Origin: Streptomyces sp. NRRL F-2580
GTDB taxonomy: Bacteria > Actinomycetota > Actinomycetes > Streptomycetales > Streptomycetaceae
Length of the DNA: 6,727 nucleotides
Assembly (NCBI RefSeq): GCF_000720115.1
Contig: NZ_JOIR01000080.1
Location: 1-6,727 of the forward strand
Direction: 5' to 3'
The notes beneath the pieces were generated by a model. That model had not been told where the DNA came from. It made no database searches and saw only the letters and a list, made by a program, of their open reading frames with translations. A program made the translations under genes and the position numbers. Below, piece after piece: positions 5,985 through 6,727 of this stretch (the stretch's first letter is position 1; the number at the start of each line of letters is the position of its first letter).

Positions 5985-6449
5985 TCACCTGGGCGCGTAG
6001 TCGACCAGTTCGGCGTCGAAGGGCCACACCTCGCGCAGCCACCCCCGCACGGCCTCGTACAGGGTCACGTCGAGCGGCGCCCGGTCGGCGCGCACCCACG
6101 AGCTGACGTGGATCCGGCCGGGCGCCTCCTTGGCCGGGTAGATGTACAGGCAGCCGATGACATCGTCACCGTCCAGCACGCTGTACGTGAACCCGGTCCG
6201 GGCCTCGAAGTCCCGCGCGTGACGGGCCAGGTCGGCCCGGTTCGCCTCCGGGGACATGCCCTCCGGCGGCGGCCAGTTCCTGCCGACGAAGCCCGGCGTG
6301 GCCCGGACGTGCGCGATGCTCCCGCTCCAGGCGGCGAGGTCGCGCTCGTTGTGCTGCTCACCGAGCGGCTCCAGCCGGAAGCCGTCCGCCACGAGGGTGC
6401 GCGGCACCACGAAGTCGGCGGGCACGAAGGTCTGCTGATCATGGTTCAT
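5985..6449 (-). CDS. GNAT-like N-acetyltransferase family protein
   Basis: 154 aa, cytoplasmic. The order is an N-terminal FVPADFVVPRTL, a GFRLEPLGEQHNERDLAAW strand-helix (23-41), IAHVRATPGFVGRNWPP (45-61), an acidic/basic helix (EANRADLARHARDFEARTG, 68-86), then TYSVLDGDDVIGCLYIYPAKEA (88-109), which looks like GNAT strands beta3-beta4, and HVSSWVRADRAPLDVTLYEAVRGWLREVWPF (114-144). I recognise this as a family usually annotated as GNAT acetyltransferase in Streptomyces. The canonical acetyl-CoA pyrophosphate loop (Q/R-x-x-G-x-G/A) is missing; its place is taken by VRADRAPLD. Catalysis is therefore not assured and the substrate is unknown. Start ATG 6449 has no Shine-Dalgarno but lies six bases after a -10 box, so it is probably leaderless. 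The frame stays open upstream to a stop at 6720-6722 without ATG, GTG or TTG, so no longer start exists. Confidence 0.8.
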   Translation of the reverse strand: MNHDQQTFVPADFVVPRTLVADGFRLEPLGEQHNERDLAAWSGSIAHVRATPGFVGRNWPPPEGMSPEANRADLARHARDFEARTGFTYSVLDGDDVIGCLYIYPAKEAPGRIHVSSWVRADRAPLDVTLYEAVRGWLREVWPFDAELVDYAPR

Positions 6450-6455
6450 GCGCGG

Positions 6456-6484
6456 ACCGTACGTGCCCGCGCGGCCAGCGTCAG
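6456..6484 (-). promoter_or_regulatory. Sigma-70-type promoter for a leaderless GNAT-like transcript
   Basis: On the minus strand: -35 CTGACG (6484-6479), a 17-bp spacer, -10 TACGGT (6461-6456), six bases, then ATG at 6449. The -35 matches TTGACG at five of six positions and the -10 fits TANNNT. The -10 to ATG distance puts the transcription start on or beside the A of ATG. This is the best promoter in the window. Confidence 0.7.
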
Positions 6485-6517
6485 CAGCGGGTTGGCTGCG
6501 GGTCGGCTGCGCCGCTT

Positions 6518-6534
6518 GGGCGGGGTCGGGTGGG
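6518..6534 (+). other. G-quadruplex motif, first copy
   Basis: GGGCGGGGTCGGGTGGG: four runs of three or four G separated by loops of one, two and one bases, a textbook intramolecular G-quadruplex pattern on the plus strand. It is 34 bp upstream of the -35 box of the minus-strand GNAT-like gene. Confidence 0.7.
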
Positions 6535-6596
6535 AGCCGGTTGTGCGGGTTGGCTGCGCCGCGGGTTGGCTGCGCCGCGGGTTGGCTGCGCCGCGC

Positions 6597-6615
6597 GGGC
6601 GGGGTCGGGTGGGGG
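6597..6615 (+). other. G-quadruplex motif, second copy
   Basis: The second copy of the G-run block, with a longer last run (GGGGG). It is 79 bp from the first copy, the same spacing as the surrounding duplication. Confidence 0.7.
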
Positions 6616-6660
6616 CCGGTTGTGCCGGGGGCGGGCGCGCGCCGGGGCGTCTCCTCGGGC

Positions 6661-6707
6661 GCCGAACGTGTCGAGGGGTCGGAGAGCGCAGCCTCGTTGC
6701 GTTCGGC
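6661..6707. other. Two-part hairpin of unknown role near the right edge
   Basis: GCCGAACG (6661-6668) pairs with CGTTCGGC (6700-6707). A 3/3 internal loop follows, then CGAGG (6672-6676) pairs with CCTCG (6692-6696), leaving a 15-base loop. Thirteen perfect pairs in a stem with one symmetric internal loop are more than GC bias alone easily gives. It could be a terminator for a gene beyond the right edge, a structured leader or an RNA; the window ends too soon to say. I see no gene between 6626 and the edge. Confidence 0.5.
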
Positions 6708-6713
6708 ACCCTG

Positions 6714-6727
6714 CGGGGATCACCCCG
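6714..6727. other. Short hairpin at the window edge
   Basis: CGGGG (6714-6718), loop ATCA, CCCCG (6723-6727): a perfect 5-bp stem reaching the last base, so it may be longer outside the window. It sits six bases after the larger hairpin. It may be a second part of a terminator or of a structured element. Confidence 0.4.

Larger units (their letters stand above)
6487..6625. repeat. Nested tandem repeats with 79-bp period, upstream of the GNAT-like gene
   Basis: Three exact 16-bp copies of GCGGGTTGGCTGCGCC lie at 6545-6560, 6561-6576 and 6577-6592, with two diverged partial copies at 6487-6499 and 6500-6513. On a larger scale, 6500-6546 and 6579-6625 match at 43 of 47 positions (differences at 6503, 6516, 6517 and 6535), a 79-bp offset. 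The larger unit contains a G-run block at 6518-6534 and 6597-6615. The array begins a few bases beyond the GNAT -35 box. There is no gene here; short minus-strand frames through it are Pro/Arg/Ala-rich repeat translations. Confidence 0.9.

Noticed and set aside
4900..6099. Minus-strand frame with a run of Pro-Ala-Pro repeats
   Set aside because: The repeats are the reverse reading of the DUF4291 minisatellite; the frame overlaps DoxX in another register and has no start signal.
96..6449. bldA (TTA codon) control of any gene
   Set aside because: Scanning the accepted reading frames I noticed no TTA codon.
6487..6625. Repeat array as a possible CRISPR
   Set aside because: The 16-bp units are directly adjacent without spacers and there are no cas genes.
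6446..6723. Two short minus-strand frames (80-87 codons) upstream of the GNAT-like gene
   Set aside because: They translate the tandem repeats into Pro/Arg/Ala strings, overlap each other in different registers, lack RBSs and run over the promoter at 6456-6484.

Overview
The window is very GC-rich, has strong G/C bias at third codon positions, GGAGG-type ribosome binding sites on the better-supported starts, and a stem-loop of the kind scattered through Streptomyces chromosomes. It most likely comes from a Streptomyces or close actinomycete chromosome. I saw no TTA codons in the accepted genes, no RNA genes, no transposase, integrase or phage gene, and no CRISPR array.

Layout from left to right: a HAD-family phosphatase-like gene (minus, ending at 96). 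A 164-bp gap with an inverted repeat and a terminator-like hairpin. A four-helix membrane protein with an N-terminal HAAS-like helical domain (minus, 878-1909). A 131-bp divergent promoter region. A large helicase-associated protein with XPB/Ssl2 N-terminal-like and WYL-like domains (plus, 2041-4479). A 139-bp gap carrying a dispersed-type stem-loop and a short direct repeat. A DUF4291 protein (plus, 4619-5305) whose C-terminus is an 81-bp, nine-unit Gly-Ala-Gly minisatellite. A DoxX-family membrane protein (minus, 5292-5846) that overlaps it tail to tail. A GNAT-like protein (minus, 5985-6449) with what looks like a leaderless sigma-70-type promoter. Finally 278 bp of gene-free DNA with nested tandem repeats, two G-quadruplex motifs and two hairpins.

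The genes do not form one obvious pathway. The HAAS-like membrane gene and the XPB/WYL-like gene share a divergent promoter region and may be co-regulated; the HAD gene lies downstream of the membrane gene but is separated by a terminator-like hairpin. The GNAT and DoxX genes point the same way but each has its own promoter-like signal. I found no convincing new multi-gene system. The most unusual content is non-coding or repeat-derived: the minisatellite that forms the DUF4291 C-terminus at a convergent overlap, and the duplicated G-rich array upstream of the GNAT promoter.
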